DNA of 64,000 nt from Mermis nigrescens. Taxonomy: Eukaryota; Nematoda; Enoplea; Mermithida; Mermithidae. A program made the position numbers and the translations under genes. Under the pieces are notes generated by a model that was given only the letters and a program-made list of their open reading frames with translations, searched no databases and had not been told where the DNA came from. Shown here one piece after another: positions 56,116 through 64,000 of this stretch. Within the stretch, counting starts at the first letter, position 1. Each line of letters starts with the position of its first letter. The stretch covers positions 1,010,635-1,074,634 of the forward strand of contig JAVLUZ010000163.1 in NCBI GenBank assembly GCA_036768485.1, read 5' to 3'.

Positions 56116-57052
56116 TCATCTGATTTTGCACATAATTTTCTGCAGCTCGGTTTCGTAGAAAACACCCTCTAATTTTTCCCCTTTTTGATCTTCGAGAGTA
56201 TAAACGGGTGGTGTGCGAGCGAACCTCTCCTTAACAATGAAATATTCTTCGGTCCAGTTGGGCCAGAATCCTTTTTCGAATGTGCGTTTCACTTTACTTA
56301 TACGAACTTTATCACCAATATCAAATTTAAAAACAACGTTCGGTTTATCAATTCTGAATGCTTTGTTCAAAATTTCTCTTTCGTTTTTATAGGTAACGTT
56401 AGCAGGGGATGTACCAATGGTCCTATGAAAAGAATTATTATAATTTTCAAGCAAATCGGGCAAAATGTCAATATATTTAAATGTATTCTTTTTAGTGAAA
56501 TACCGCCACATGCGTTCCTTAAGCGTACGATTAAACCGCTCAACAATACTAGCTTTCATTTCGCTTTTGGTCGTGAAAAAAGTCAATAAATTGAGATTTC
56601 AAAAATTGCTGAAATTCCTTGTTTGTAAACTCAGTTCCCTGATCCGTTTGCAGTTTATATGGTTTACGGCCCGACGATTTGAAAATTTTCTGAAAAGATG
56701 CGATAATTTCTTTACCAGTTTTTGATTTAAGTGGCACTGACCATGCGTACTTTGAGAAAATATCAATACAATTGAGTAGGTACTTAAAATTATGATTGTG
56801 GTCGGCTAACGATTGTAGATCAACCAAATCCGCTTGCCACTGCTCATCAACCCCGCTAACGATTACCTTGTTACGCGAATAATGTTTCTTTGCAGGTTTG
56901 TGTAGTGTATACGTGGGTTGCTTTTCCAGCCATGCTTTTACCTTTTCAAATTTTGTAGCTGGGCGCACCTTTTTCACTCGAGCAAAAAGTTGATTCGCCC
57001 CCGTATACCCAGTTTGAGGGTCGTAATATAATTTTGTCAACAATTTATCCAT
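56116..57052 (-). pseudogene. Polinton-type DDE integrase, frameshifted
   Basis: Retroviral-type integrase (rve fold), which in Polintons inserts the element into host DNA. From 57052 the first frame covers an N-terminal region, WQADLVDLQ (first catalytic Asp, about residue 75), YLLNCIDIFSKYAW, and LQTDQGTEF (second Asp, about 137). It ends at 56549. The third catalytic residue, Glu in KASIVERFNRTLKERMWRYF, is in a second frame (56586-56116), which also has NSFHRTIGTSPANV and an SH3/chromo-like C-terminal segment (DIGDKVRISKV, EYFIVKE). The shift falls where the frames overlap (56549-56586), after a run of A/T. It may be a true lesion or a homopolymer error. The family is related to C. elegans F54H12.3-like integrases. 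Confidence 0.85.
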
Positions 57053-57078
57053 TTTTACATTTTTATTTTATTTTTTAA

Positions 57079-57088
57079 TATTTATGCT
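57079..57088 (-). promoter_or_regulatory. TATA-like box of integrase
   Basis: AGCATAAATA on the minus strand, a weaker match to the element's TATA consensus, about 30 bases before the ATG at 57052. Confidence 0.45.
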
Positions 57089-57188
57089 CTTATTGGCCGA
57101 TCAAACGGATCGTTTCCGGCTCCCACCACGTGGAGGTTAAGAGCAACGGGAGCCTGCGTTTTTAGAAAACGCACATTTTACTGTAAAT
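57089..57188. other. Short spacer in Polinton-type element
   Basis: About 100 bases with a GC-rich stretch (ACGGATCGTTTCCGGCTCCC) and the imperfect inverted pair GGGAGCCTGCG / CGGCTCCC. Nothing else is recognised. Confidence 0.35.
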
Positions 57189-57539
57189 TCACAACAAACG
57201 ATCTACTTGTTGCAAAATACAGTTATCATACATGTTTTCCCACATGTTCTTTCCATTTTGATCAAAAGCCGCATACAAGCCACACAAAGAATCAACATCT
57301 TTGTTTAAAATGGCTGCTTTCAGTCTCAATGCAAAAATCCAAAATGCTTCGCGTTTATCAATTTCGCGCTGTTCCTCTTTAAACGCATCGCTCATGTAAC
57401 CCCAGAAACAGGAGCCTATACTTTGAACATTTCTGACGCTCAAGTAGCGATTGTTAGCTTTTTCAATAAGCTTTCGGACAAAATGATGGTACGCTAGTTC
57501 ACCGGGTGAAGACATGCTTTCTTTTTTTAAAAGCTGCAT
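57189..57539 (-). CDS. Polinton-type small helical protein (family member 1)
   Basis: 116 residues (probable start MSSPGELAYHHFVRKLIEKA at the second or third Met, since the first ATG is followed by LLKKES). Contains VRNVQSIGSCFWGYMSDAFK, an ALRLKAAI helix, then DSLCGLYAAFDQNGKNMWEN. The CFWGYM block matches YFWPKM of 55557-55964 and YFWSKL of the partial frame at the gap. The pattern of helices is shared, hence the proposed three-member family. Function unknown. A clear TCTATAAATA sits at 57565-57574. Confidence 0.6.
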   Translation of the reverse strand: MQLLKKESMSSPGELAYHHFVRKLIEKANNRYLSVRNVQSIGSCFWGYMSDAFKEEQREIDKREAFWIFALRLKAAILNKDVDSLCGLYAAFDQNGKNMWENMYDNCILQQVDRLL

Positions 57540-57564
57540 ATATAATATACCTAGCGCGCACCCT

Positions 57565-57574
57565 TATTTATAGA
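57565..57574 (-). promoter_or_regulatory. TATA box of small helical gene 1
   Basis: TCTATAAATA on the minus strand, about 26-35 bases before the ATG at 57539. It also overlaps the region just after the stop of the zinc-ribbon gene. Confidence 0.6.
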
Positions 57575-57575
57575 C

Positions 57576-57905
57576 TTAGTAAGCTGTTTTGGCCTTCTCC
57601 TCCTCAGCCTGCTGATCAGAATAGCGCTTCAGCACTCTTTTGCCCGCTTCCTGCATGGCTCTATTAAACTCGCTGCACCTAGGGCACATTTGGACATTCA
57701 AGTACCACCTGCCAGAATTTGTTTCGAAAAAGTCCCTTTCAGAACTATTTTTCTGACAAAAATAGCAAAGCTGGATCATTAGGGAGTACATGGGCCGATC
57801 CAAGTTCCTCCCACATAGCTCTATGGCCGGTTTGATGGACCGGCCATAGGGCTTCTTCTCCTCATCCAGAAAAAGACGCTTTTGGATTTCCCTGATTTCT
57901 TCCAT
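57576..57905 (-). CDS. Zinc-ribbon protein of Polinton-type element
   Basis: 109 residues. Two CxxC knuckles (C47-x2-C50 in LCYFCQ and C74-x2-C77 in MCPRCSEF), 24 residues apart, form a probable zinc ribbon. The N-terminus is charged (MEEIREIQKRLFLDEEKKPY) and the C-terminus is a basic/acidic helix (RVLKRYSDQQAEEEKAK). No family is recognised by name. Its position next to the divergent promoter and opposite the polymerase gene suggests an early function such as transcription or replication, but this is inference. It shares a bidirectional promoter region with the polymerase gene. Confidence 0.6.
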   Translation of the reverse strand: MEEIREIQKRLFLDEEKKPYGRSIKPAIELCGRNLDRPMYSLMIQLCYFCQKNSSERDFFETNSGRWYLNVQMCPRCSEFNRAMQEAGKRVLKRYSDQQAEEEKAKTAY

Positions 57906-57955
57906 TTTCTCCTTATCGTACTAAAAAGAGTAGTTAAACAGTAGACCATTATTAG

Positions 57956-57988
57956 TATTTATAGATTTTGATTGTATGTCTATAAATA
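57956..57988. promoter_or_regulatory. Divergent promoter pair (two TATA boxes)
   Basis: Two oppositely oriented TCTATAAATA boxes only 13 bases apart. 57956-57965 is on the minus strand, serving the zinc-ribbon gene (ATG at 57905). 57979-57988 is on the plus strand, serving the polymerase-like gene (ATG at 58026, 38 bases away). This forms a compact bidirectional promoter. Confidence 0.65.
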
Positions 57989-58025
57989 TGGGCAAGTATA
58001 ACTCCATAAAGTTCTTACATTAAAA

Positions 58026-58796
58026 ATGGATCTGAATAAATACTTTGAAGTACATGAGTTCCCAGAGATTTTTGTTCGTAGGTTTAAGACAACTGCAAGA
58101 GCATTTTTGCTGCGGTTTAAGAAATGCCCTAATCTGTTTGAGGTCTTTGAGCAGATTTTTGAGGAAGCTATCAAGCAGATGTTGCATGACTGTCCTCCTG
58201 ACTCTTTGGTAGGTATTGAAATTAGACAGCCGTGCCTTCATGCGCCTGTATTAGTTCCATTTACTCAACGTGAGTATATAAATGCTGACAAGGTTTTGAG
58301 CATTATAGAAAATGTAGCCCAGTCTAAGAACGAGTTTTGCTTGAGCGAGGACATAGCTTTCAAAATAGTTATTATTGACAAAAAACAACAAACCGGAACT
58401 GGCCTTGAACCTGATGTGAGGGAGTTTTGTAAAAATGGAGGTGGATATATTGAAATCACCTCAAATGATAATTTATCCCTACCTCGAGCTGTTGTAACAG
58501 GAATAGCAAAGCTGGACAATAGGCCAAAATGGGAGTCTATAAGAAAAGGAGATAAGATGCGGCACACCATACAAAGGCAGCTAGCATTAGAACTGATGCA
58601 CAAAGCTAATCTTAGCATTAATGAAGATAAATATGGGCTTGAAGCTGTAGAGAAAATTCAAAATGCTTTGGTGCCAGAGTTCCAAATAAAAATATATCAT
58701 GGCAATGTTTTGTTTTTTGAAGGACCTAAAGCTGCCAAGGTGATTCAGTTGCACACTGCTAATAATCATTATAACCTGATTACAAAAATGCCCTAA
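58026..58796 (+). CDS. N-terminal part of Polinton protein-primed DNA polymerase B (truncated)
   Basis: 256 codons. The pattern LVGIEIRQPCLHAPVLVPFT, YINADKVLSIIENVAQSKNE, then GGGYIEITSNDNLSLPRAVV, RQLALELMHKANL, and finally KVIQLHTANNHYNLITKMP matches the region that precedes the exonuclease domain in Polinton and invertebrate protein-primed B-family polymerases. The family is normally well over 1000 residues. Here a stop follows NLITKMP, exactly where the cysteine-rich and exonuclease regions should start, and no polymerase motifs (DxxSLYP, YxDTDS) are visible downstream before repeat P. It therefore cannot replicate DNA; it may be a truncated gene or a split one. The only plus-strand gene of the element. 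Confidence 0.7.
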   Translation: MDLNKYFEVHEFPEIFVRRFKTTARAFLLRFKKCPNLFEVFEQIFEEAIKQMLHDCPPDSLVGIEIRQPCLHAPVLVPFTQREYINADKVLSIIENVAQSKNEFCLSEDIAFKIVIIDKKQQTGTGLEPDVREFCKNGGGYIEITSNDNLSLPRAVVTGIAKLDNRPKWESIRKGDKMRHTIQRQLALELMHKANLSINEDKYGLEAVEKIQNALVPEFQIKIYHGNVLFFEGPKAAKVIQLHTANNHYNLITKMP

Positions 58797-58869
58797 TTCT
58801 AGCTAATCTGTGGCAACATTTCAGCGAGCAAGCAAGAGAATATTATGCATCACGAACGATCATACAGCG

Positions 58870-60245
58870 GTGTAAAGTAGCGGTAGTGTCCCCTATCTGA
58901 CTCTGGGCCCCTGCCTGAGCGCGTGCACACAATTTTTCCTGGGAGCATTGTAAAAAATTGGTATACTGTAGGTTGCGCGCTAGAATTTTGTACATAGCGC
59001 AGCAACAATTTATATATCTTACCCTGGAAGTTTGAGCTAAATCCGCCCTATATTCCTAAAGTTAGAGTACTATATGAGAAAGTGTAAAGTTAATTGGTAT
59101 ACTGTAGGCTGCGCGCTGAAATTCTGTGCATAGCATGCCTCGCCTATATACATCATTTCCTGAAAATTTGAACAAAATCCAAGCATTGGTTCTTGATTTA
59201 TGCAAAAGTGTAAACTTATGCTTATATACTGTAGGTTGCGCGCTTAAAATTTTGTACATTGCATACCTTACATGTACTTAACATACTCTTAAAATTTGAG
59301 CCCGATCCGACGCGCTGGTTCTTGAGTTATAGTTATTTCAAGTTTTCCCCCAGGGAAATTTCCCCCATGGAAATTTCCCCCGGGAAATTTCTTCCTCCCC
59401 TGGCCCTGGACCCCTGGCCCTGGGCTGGACGCGCCCCCTCCCCGGGCAGGTCCGGGCACGCCCAATTCTTGCGCCCTGAGAAAAGCCAGGGCGCAGATTC
59501 TGACGCTCCTCCGCCTATGCTATAACACAGGCTATGTTATAACGTTGCGCCCTAGGGACGCAGGCCTAACTACTCACTTTATTACTGCCGTATTCAATTT
59601 ATCCTGACTCATAAGCGAAAAAATTTGGCAGAGAAATCTTACTTAAAATCAGTTTTTTACACCATCCACTAGAGTGTAAACTTTAAACCCCAGGATCTAA
59701 CTCACCATAGAGCGTAGAAGACTTTGCTTATATGCAGAATGTAGCCCTTGATCCGCTCTACATTTCTGTCAGAAAACATTTCAAAAAACTCAAAACCGGA
59801 GTTAGTATCAGACATAAGCAGGTTGAAAACTCGACCAAAAAGTGCTTTTTCACCCCCAGATTTTCGCACTCTTTAAACTGCTATTCGAAAACTAATGCGA
59901 ATTTCAAAAAACAAAAAAAGTGCCATCTGTAGAATTCATCCCTCTATTCTCCTATGCTGTTATCCTATGCTGTTCAATTCTTCGAGTCATCAATACTCAG
60001 TTGTCCACATGCTGCATTATAAATGTCCTAAAATTTGTCCTATGTTATACCGTTACACAAAAACTTTACACCTTCTTTACACAGTCAGTTTTGAGTTTCA
60101 AGAAAAACAAAAAAATACGGGCAGCGAATTTTTTATTATCTTTCTTTTAAAAAAACCGCAACTTCCAGAAGTGTCCCGTTATAGCTGTAGGGGTGCACAG
60201 GTGTTAGGGGTACCCAAGTATATTATAGGTACGCGCTAACGCTAC
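58870..60245 (-). repeat. Repeat P copy 5 (reverse), with 3 tandem ~130-bp units
   Basis: Starts about 70 bases after the polymerase stop. Three units of about 125-135 bases (58960, 59094, 59218), each with GTATACTGTAGGTTGCGCGC and TTGTACATAGC and preceded by GTGTAAAGT-like motifs, are followed by a GC-rich tract (59350-59500, GGAAATTTCCCCC repeats and GGCCCTGGACCCCTGGCCCT). After 59575 the sequence matches copy 4, ending in GGTACGCGCTAACGCTAC next to an AT microsatellite. Confidence 0.6.
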
Positions 60246-60252
60246 TTACTTA

Positions 60253-60254
<2 letters not shown>

Positions 60255-60340
<86 letters not shown>
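60255..60340. repeat. (AT)n microsatellite
   Basis: Uninterrupted AT dinucleotide, the segment B counterpart of 49090-49240 but about 60 bases shorter and without the TTTATTTAT interruption. Confidence 0.95.
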
Positions 60341-60342
<2 letters not shown>

Positions 60343-61660
60343 ATGACTTATGTATCATGTCCTCAGAGATGAATTGAAACCAATGGGGAAAAGATGATGA
60401 AATGATGTGTGTACATATTTAGTTTGCAATTTTAACGTCATACCAAGTTTTGAAACTATTTTAGCTCTATACTCCCTTGGTGATCCTTAGACCGACTAAC
60501 CCGTTATTAAATAAAAATAATTCTTTTTTTGATGTTATAAAGTTGTTTTTACAGAAGAGCTGGATTTCAGTAGAGTGAAAGTTTAAGAGATGTTCAAAGT
60601 TGACTTCAATACGAAAAATAGAAATAAAGATTTATAGCCAGTAAAGATTTTTTATCATTGGAGACATCGATCAGAGAAAACATTAAATTATTCTGCGTTA
60701 TGCTAATTATACCGTAGGACCACTGTTTTTTTAGCGCAGCGCAAACAAAAGTGGCCGCGCGCAAAGGAGAAATTTCTGACATCTGCGCAGTGCGCAAAGG
60801 AAAGATTCTGACCATCGAAAATAAGAAAAATGAAGAGAAATGAATGAGAAAATGATTGAAGGAGTTGAAGTGAAGTGAAACATTCTTTTTCGAACAAATA
60901 ATTATTCTTCCATAGTCATTTAACATTTTGTTACTATCATCACAGCAAAGCACTGGTACATTCTTCACCAATGTTATAGCGGTCACGAGAAGCATTTTTT
61001 AACCAAATATGATAAGCACTGGTATAGTCGTATGTCTGATAATCATGAACATTGAGCTTCAAGCGAACTAATGAGTCCAGCGTTTGATCTTAGAATTAGA
61101 AGGCAAAAAATGTCAGTTATTATTTAACAAATTCGCAATATATAGCTGCATGGACAGTAAAACTGTACTATGCTTGTAGCATGAAACGGCAAGTCGGATT
61201 CAGATTCAAGGATCGTTGTTTCACTCAACAATGTACAATGTTAAATCTCGTTCACTCGTGCTTGAAAGTTGTACGAAATGAAGCTCATTAAATATTTATT
61301 CCGGAAATAGAATACAGAAGTCGGATCATATAGGCGCATAAAAAATACGCTTAGAAGTCATTTTTGCATCGCCTGTATAGTGAACGCTACAGCATCTAAT
61401 AAAAATGAGCAGATAAACACTCATAATCTCATGCTTAGTGTATTGATATTGCATTTTAGTTTCTAAGCATAAAATATTTTGTTGTGCAAATATGAGCATC
61501 TCTGCGCAAACGTCCGACGCTCTCCATTAGCGGCTGCGCAAAATGAGGGTGGCGCCTAAAAAATCCTGCGTTGGATCTTCTATAAAACTTTTGATTTCGA
61601 CGAATAACAACCGTATCTCAAAAAGTTTTTTTGATCACTTATTAGTAACTTCTATTTCAG

Positions 61661-61756
61661 TAGTTTCGACGGGGATTTCGGTGATGGATTTGAACGAATA
61701 TCAGAAAAATCCTATTCGCGATGTCAATGTGTTTCTGATCTTACTGAATGAAGATG
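61661..61756 (+). CDS. Paralog 3 exon 2, copy B (intact)
   Basis: 96 bases between tctatttcag and GAAGATG|GTGAGA, phase 1 at both ends. Encodes VSTGISVMDLNEYQKNPIRD then VNVFLILLNED. All features match exon 2 of paralogs 1 and 2, and this copy keeps the A-run that is one base short in copy A. Confidence 0.8.
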
Positions 61757-63002
61757 GTGAGAATAGAGCTGCTTTATTATCGTTTTGCTCATCAATTACT
61801 AAGTGTTGTATAATATACGGCTTAATTGAATGAAATTTCGGACATTTCTAGAGCAGTCAGCAATCGGCAGCATAAGCATGTGCAATATAGAAAAAGATGA
61901 ACCTCGCCTTAAATGACGACCATAGATGGGCAGCAAATCGTCAAAAATGGTAACAAATATTCACTTCAGGGGGTCTGTCGATTCGTGTATCCGCTAGATT
62001 CTCGAGGGCCAAGACCCCAGAGTCCCATTCCCATGTGTGATGACGACTATACTCCATACCTGGGCGTGGGGGTTGGGGGTATGCATCCCCCGAGAAACCG
62101 AAATACCCCCAGAAACCAAAAAAGCCCCCAGAATTCAATTTTTGAAATGTTTTTTTGTTTTTTTCTCGATTTTTTGATGCCAATGGATAATGCTCGATGA
62201 GAAACGTTGTTTTTTTCTCCATACAATTATTTTTAAGACCATTTTTTATCTTTAAAAAATCTTGCACCCCCAGAATTTGTTGCCGCCCACCCATGATGAC
62301 GACCCTTTGCGGCGAAATCTACATCACTTTTATGGGTTATGTCATTCAACTTATTCGCTTCGTGATAATTTGCATTGCTAATTTTTAATTTTTAGGCTTC
62401 CGACTAAAGAAAAATTCTCAGGCAAAAGAGCTTGCAGAATCCGAATAAAAAAATTATTTAACTGAAAGCGAAATTGAATGAGATATAAGCATACATGGGC
62501 ATTGGGTATGAGAATCTTGACCATCCACCCAGAAGCTGGCGGACCCCCTCCCCAAATCGATGGACCCCTACCAAAATTGAATTTTTGGTGCTATTTTTGG
62601 CAATTTTACTTCAGTAGACCCCTGAATTTCATTGCTGCACATGTATGGATACAAGCATTTGCAAATTGGAGTTTAGGTCATACCAAAATATGCATTCAGT
62701 AGTCATTTCGTGTTTCCTATTATTTATCGATCCGCTTTGACTTAGTTATGTGGGCTTACCTAAAGGGCTTCTGTATAGGTAGGTTTGTGTCCATCATGCG
62801 GCCAATATCGTTTGTTCTTTCGAGGAGCGAAATAAACAATTTTTACAACAACAAAAATTTTTTTAAGAAATTGCTTTCCTTCGCCTCTTTTTGCACTCTC
62901 CAGATTAAAGCCCCCAACATGAAACAAATAGTAAAATTTGTTTGGCTAAAAGGAGGATTAGCTCTAAACTGCATTTCTCTCGTCCTAAATTTTGATTTTC
63001 AG
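61757..63002 (+). other. Paralog 3 intron 2, copy B
   Basis: Contains a repeat Q copy at about 62059-62295 (CATACCTGGGCGTGGGGGTT to GCCGCCCACCCATG), flanked by GATGACGAC on both sides. The remainder matches 50684-51938 and shows no gene. Confidence 0.6.
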
Positions 63003-63457
63003 ACAAATTCGTGCCACAGATTGATGGGTCAAAATTAGCCGCCCAATACTGGAAAATCGACCGACCGTATTCTTTGGCGTATAACATGGCTCATGTAATG
63101 GAAACAATTTGCATGTTGTCTGACGCATATTGTCAATTCCGTTTCGATATCGTGCCGTGTCATAAGATTGGGGCTGCTTGTCTTTGGGGACCGATTGTCA
63201 GGGTAACTAAACGAGGTCGTGGATTTTGTCCCACAAACGCAACATTGAGTCCATGCGTCTGCCCGACTGGCGCAGCTGCAACGACAGCTACTAATTTGCA
63301 TAAAGTGACTCGGACTAATGGCTTAAATAGAAGCGTCGCGACTGCAATTTTACGAACAATTGTAGCTGCGACTCCGATTACGACAATAATTAAAATCCAG
63401 AAAACGATCGAATCTACTGCGGGTGCTGGACAGATAAATCGAGCTTTAGATCATGAG
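63003..63457 (+). CDS. Paralog 3 exon 3, copy B (complete)
   Basis: 455 bases: acceptor gattttcag at 63002, donor GATCATGAG|GTAAAG after 63457, phase 1 in and phase 0 out as in the paralogs. Encodes DKFVPQIDGSKLAAQYWKID, RPYSLAYNMAHVMETIC, SDAYCQ, VPCHKIGAAC, RGFCPTNATLSPCVCP, then a long Thr/Ala-rich region (ATTATNLHKVTRTNGLNRSV) and ALDHE. The stalk is longer than in paralogs 1 and 2 and contains a moderately hydrophobic stretch (AILRTIVAATPITTIIKI). The transmembrane and tail exons would lie beyond the window. Confidence 0.75.
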
Positions 63458-64000
63458 GTAAAGAAAAATTCGTCTGAAAAGCAAGTATAAATTGTTGGGC
63501 TGTCGTTTTCGATATACTTCTGGGGCGAGAGACATTCGAATCTTTTTCTTAGCCATAATAGTTAATAATGATGATTTTTTTGAAATATATTCGACAAATT
63601 TTGCGGGCACCAGTTCTATAATCATGTTTGTGCGGTCTTCCTTGAAAACACGTAACCTTCTAGGGATTCCGCACTCTCAATCCTACGCATGTATATCACG
63701 CCTAGCCCCTCGATTAAGAATGTCTGGGGAGGGTTTACACAACGCTTTTTTAGCACCACTCTAATGAAATTTTCCCGTGCTAATGAAAATTTTGGCCGTT
63801 AGCACGATGTGCTAACGGATACAAAGACAGTTTTGCGCAAAAGCGTAATAGGCTTAACGCTTTTTAACGTATTTTTCATCAAAAACTCTTAACGTTTTCG
63901 GCGCTTCGCGCCGATTGTCATATTCACTATTTATTAAGCCTCAAGCACGCGACTTAAACACTCCGAAATCCACCTTTGCGCAATCTAAAGTATTATTCAC
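63458..64000 (+). other. Start of paralog 3 intron 3, no gene seen
   Basis: Intronic by analogy. It holds two short perfect palindromes, GTTAGCACGATGTGCTAAC (about 63798-63816) and GGCGCTTCGCGCC (about 63900), the second belonging to the recurring GGCGCGNNGCGCC class. The 90-codon frame at 63492-63764 has no support. Confidence 0.5.

Larger units (their letters stand above)
59575..63427. repeat. Segment B of the ~4-kb direct duplication
   Basis: Direct counterpart of 48215-52364. The match starts abruptly at TTTATTACTGCCGTATTCAA after the GC-rich tract and continues at least to 63427, where segment A is lost in the gap. B lacks MITE H, has an intact exon 2 and keeps the conserved cysteine in exon 3. 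Confidence 0.88.

Noticed and set aside
58797..59575. Polinton terminal inverted repeat
   Set aside because: The three ~130-bp tandem units are direct, not inverted, and belong to repeat P; no matching inverted sequence is visible near the gap.

Overview
This window is nuclear DNA of an animal, most likely an invertebrate. It is AT-rich, crowded with short transposons, and carries genes split by kilobase-scale introns with GT-AG boundaries. I cannot name the species. No rRNA operon, CRISPR array or bacterial-type operon is present.

The host genes belong to one family of multi-exon, single-pass membrane proteins, present as three paralogs. Each has a signal-peptide exon, an ectodomain split over three exons that looks like a von Willebrand factor A (vWA)-type fold with a degenerate metal site, and a separate transmembrane exon. 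Paralog 1 (minus strand, 10.9 to 2.3 kb, four exons) is intact and would encode about 364 residues. Paralog 2 (plus strand, 18.3 to 29.2 kb, five exons) is complete except for one apparent single-base frame break in exon 3. Paralog 3 (plus strand, from 44.4 kb past the right edge) has a decayed first exon but two copies of exons 2 and 3. Paralogs 1 and 2 are head to head. Splice phases are identical in all copies.

The introns and spacers are filled by nested mobile elements. There are hAT-type elements and MITEs with exact 8-bp target duplications, TA-flanked MITEs, large fold-back palindromes, a decayed mariner-type transposase at the left edge, and a minisatellite inside a hAT-type MITE. 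A repeat family with recurring GTGTAAAGT motifs and a terminal palindrome is present in five copies.

From about 52.5 to 58.8 kb lies part of a Polinton/Maverick-type (virus-like) element. It has a major-capsid-like protein, an adenain-type protease, a probable penton/minor capsid protein, a pX-like minor protein, a retroviral-type integrase, a zinc-ribbon protein, three related small helical proteins, and only the N-terminal part of a protein-primed DNA polymerase. Nearly every gene has a TCTATAAATA-like TATA box. The integrase and pX-like genes have frame breaks and no terminal inverted repeats are visible, so this copy is probably defective or incompletely assembled.

The element is bracketed by two near-identical direct copies (about 3% different) of the exon 2-3 segment of paralog 3 (48.2 to 52.36 kb and 59.6 to 63.4 kb), with a run of 100 N at the end of the left copy. 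This may be a real segmental duplication or two haplotypes placed in one scaffold. A MITE present in one copy and absent from the other shows recent transposition.
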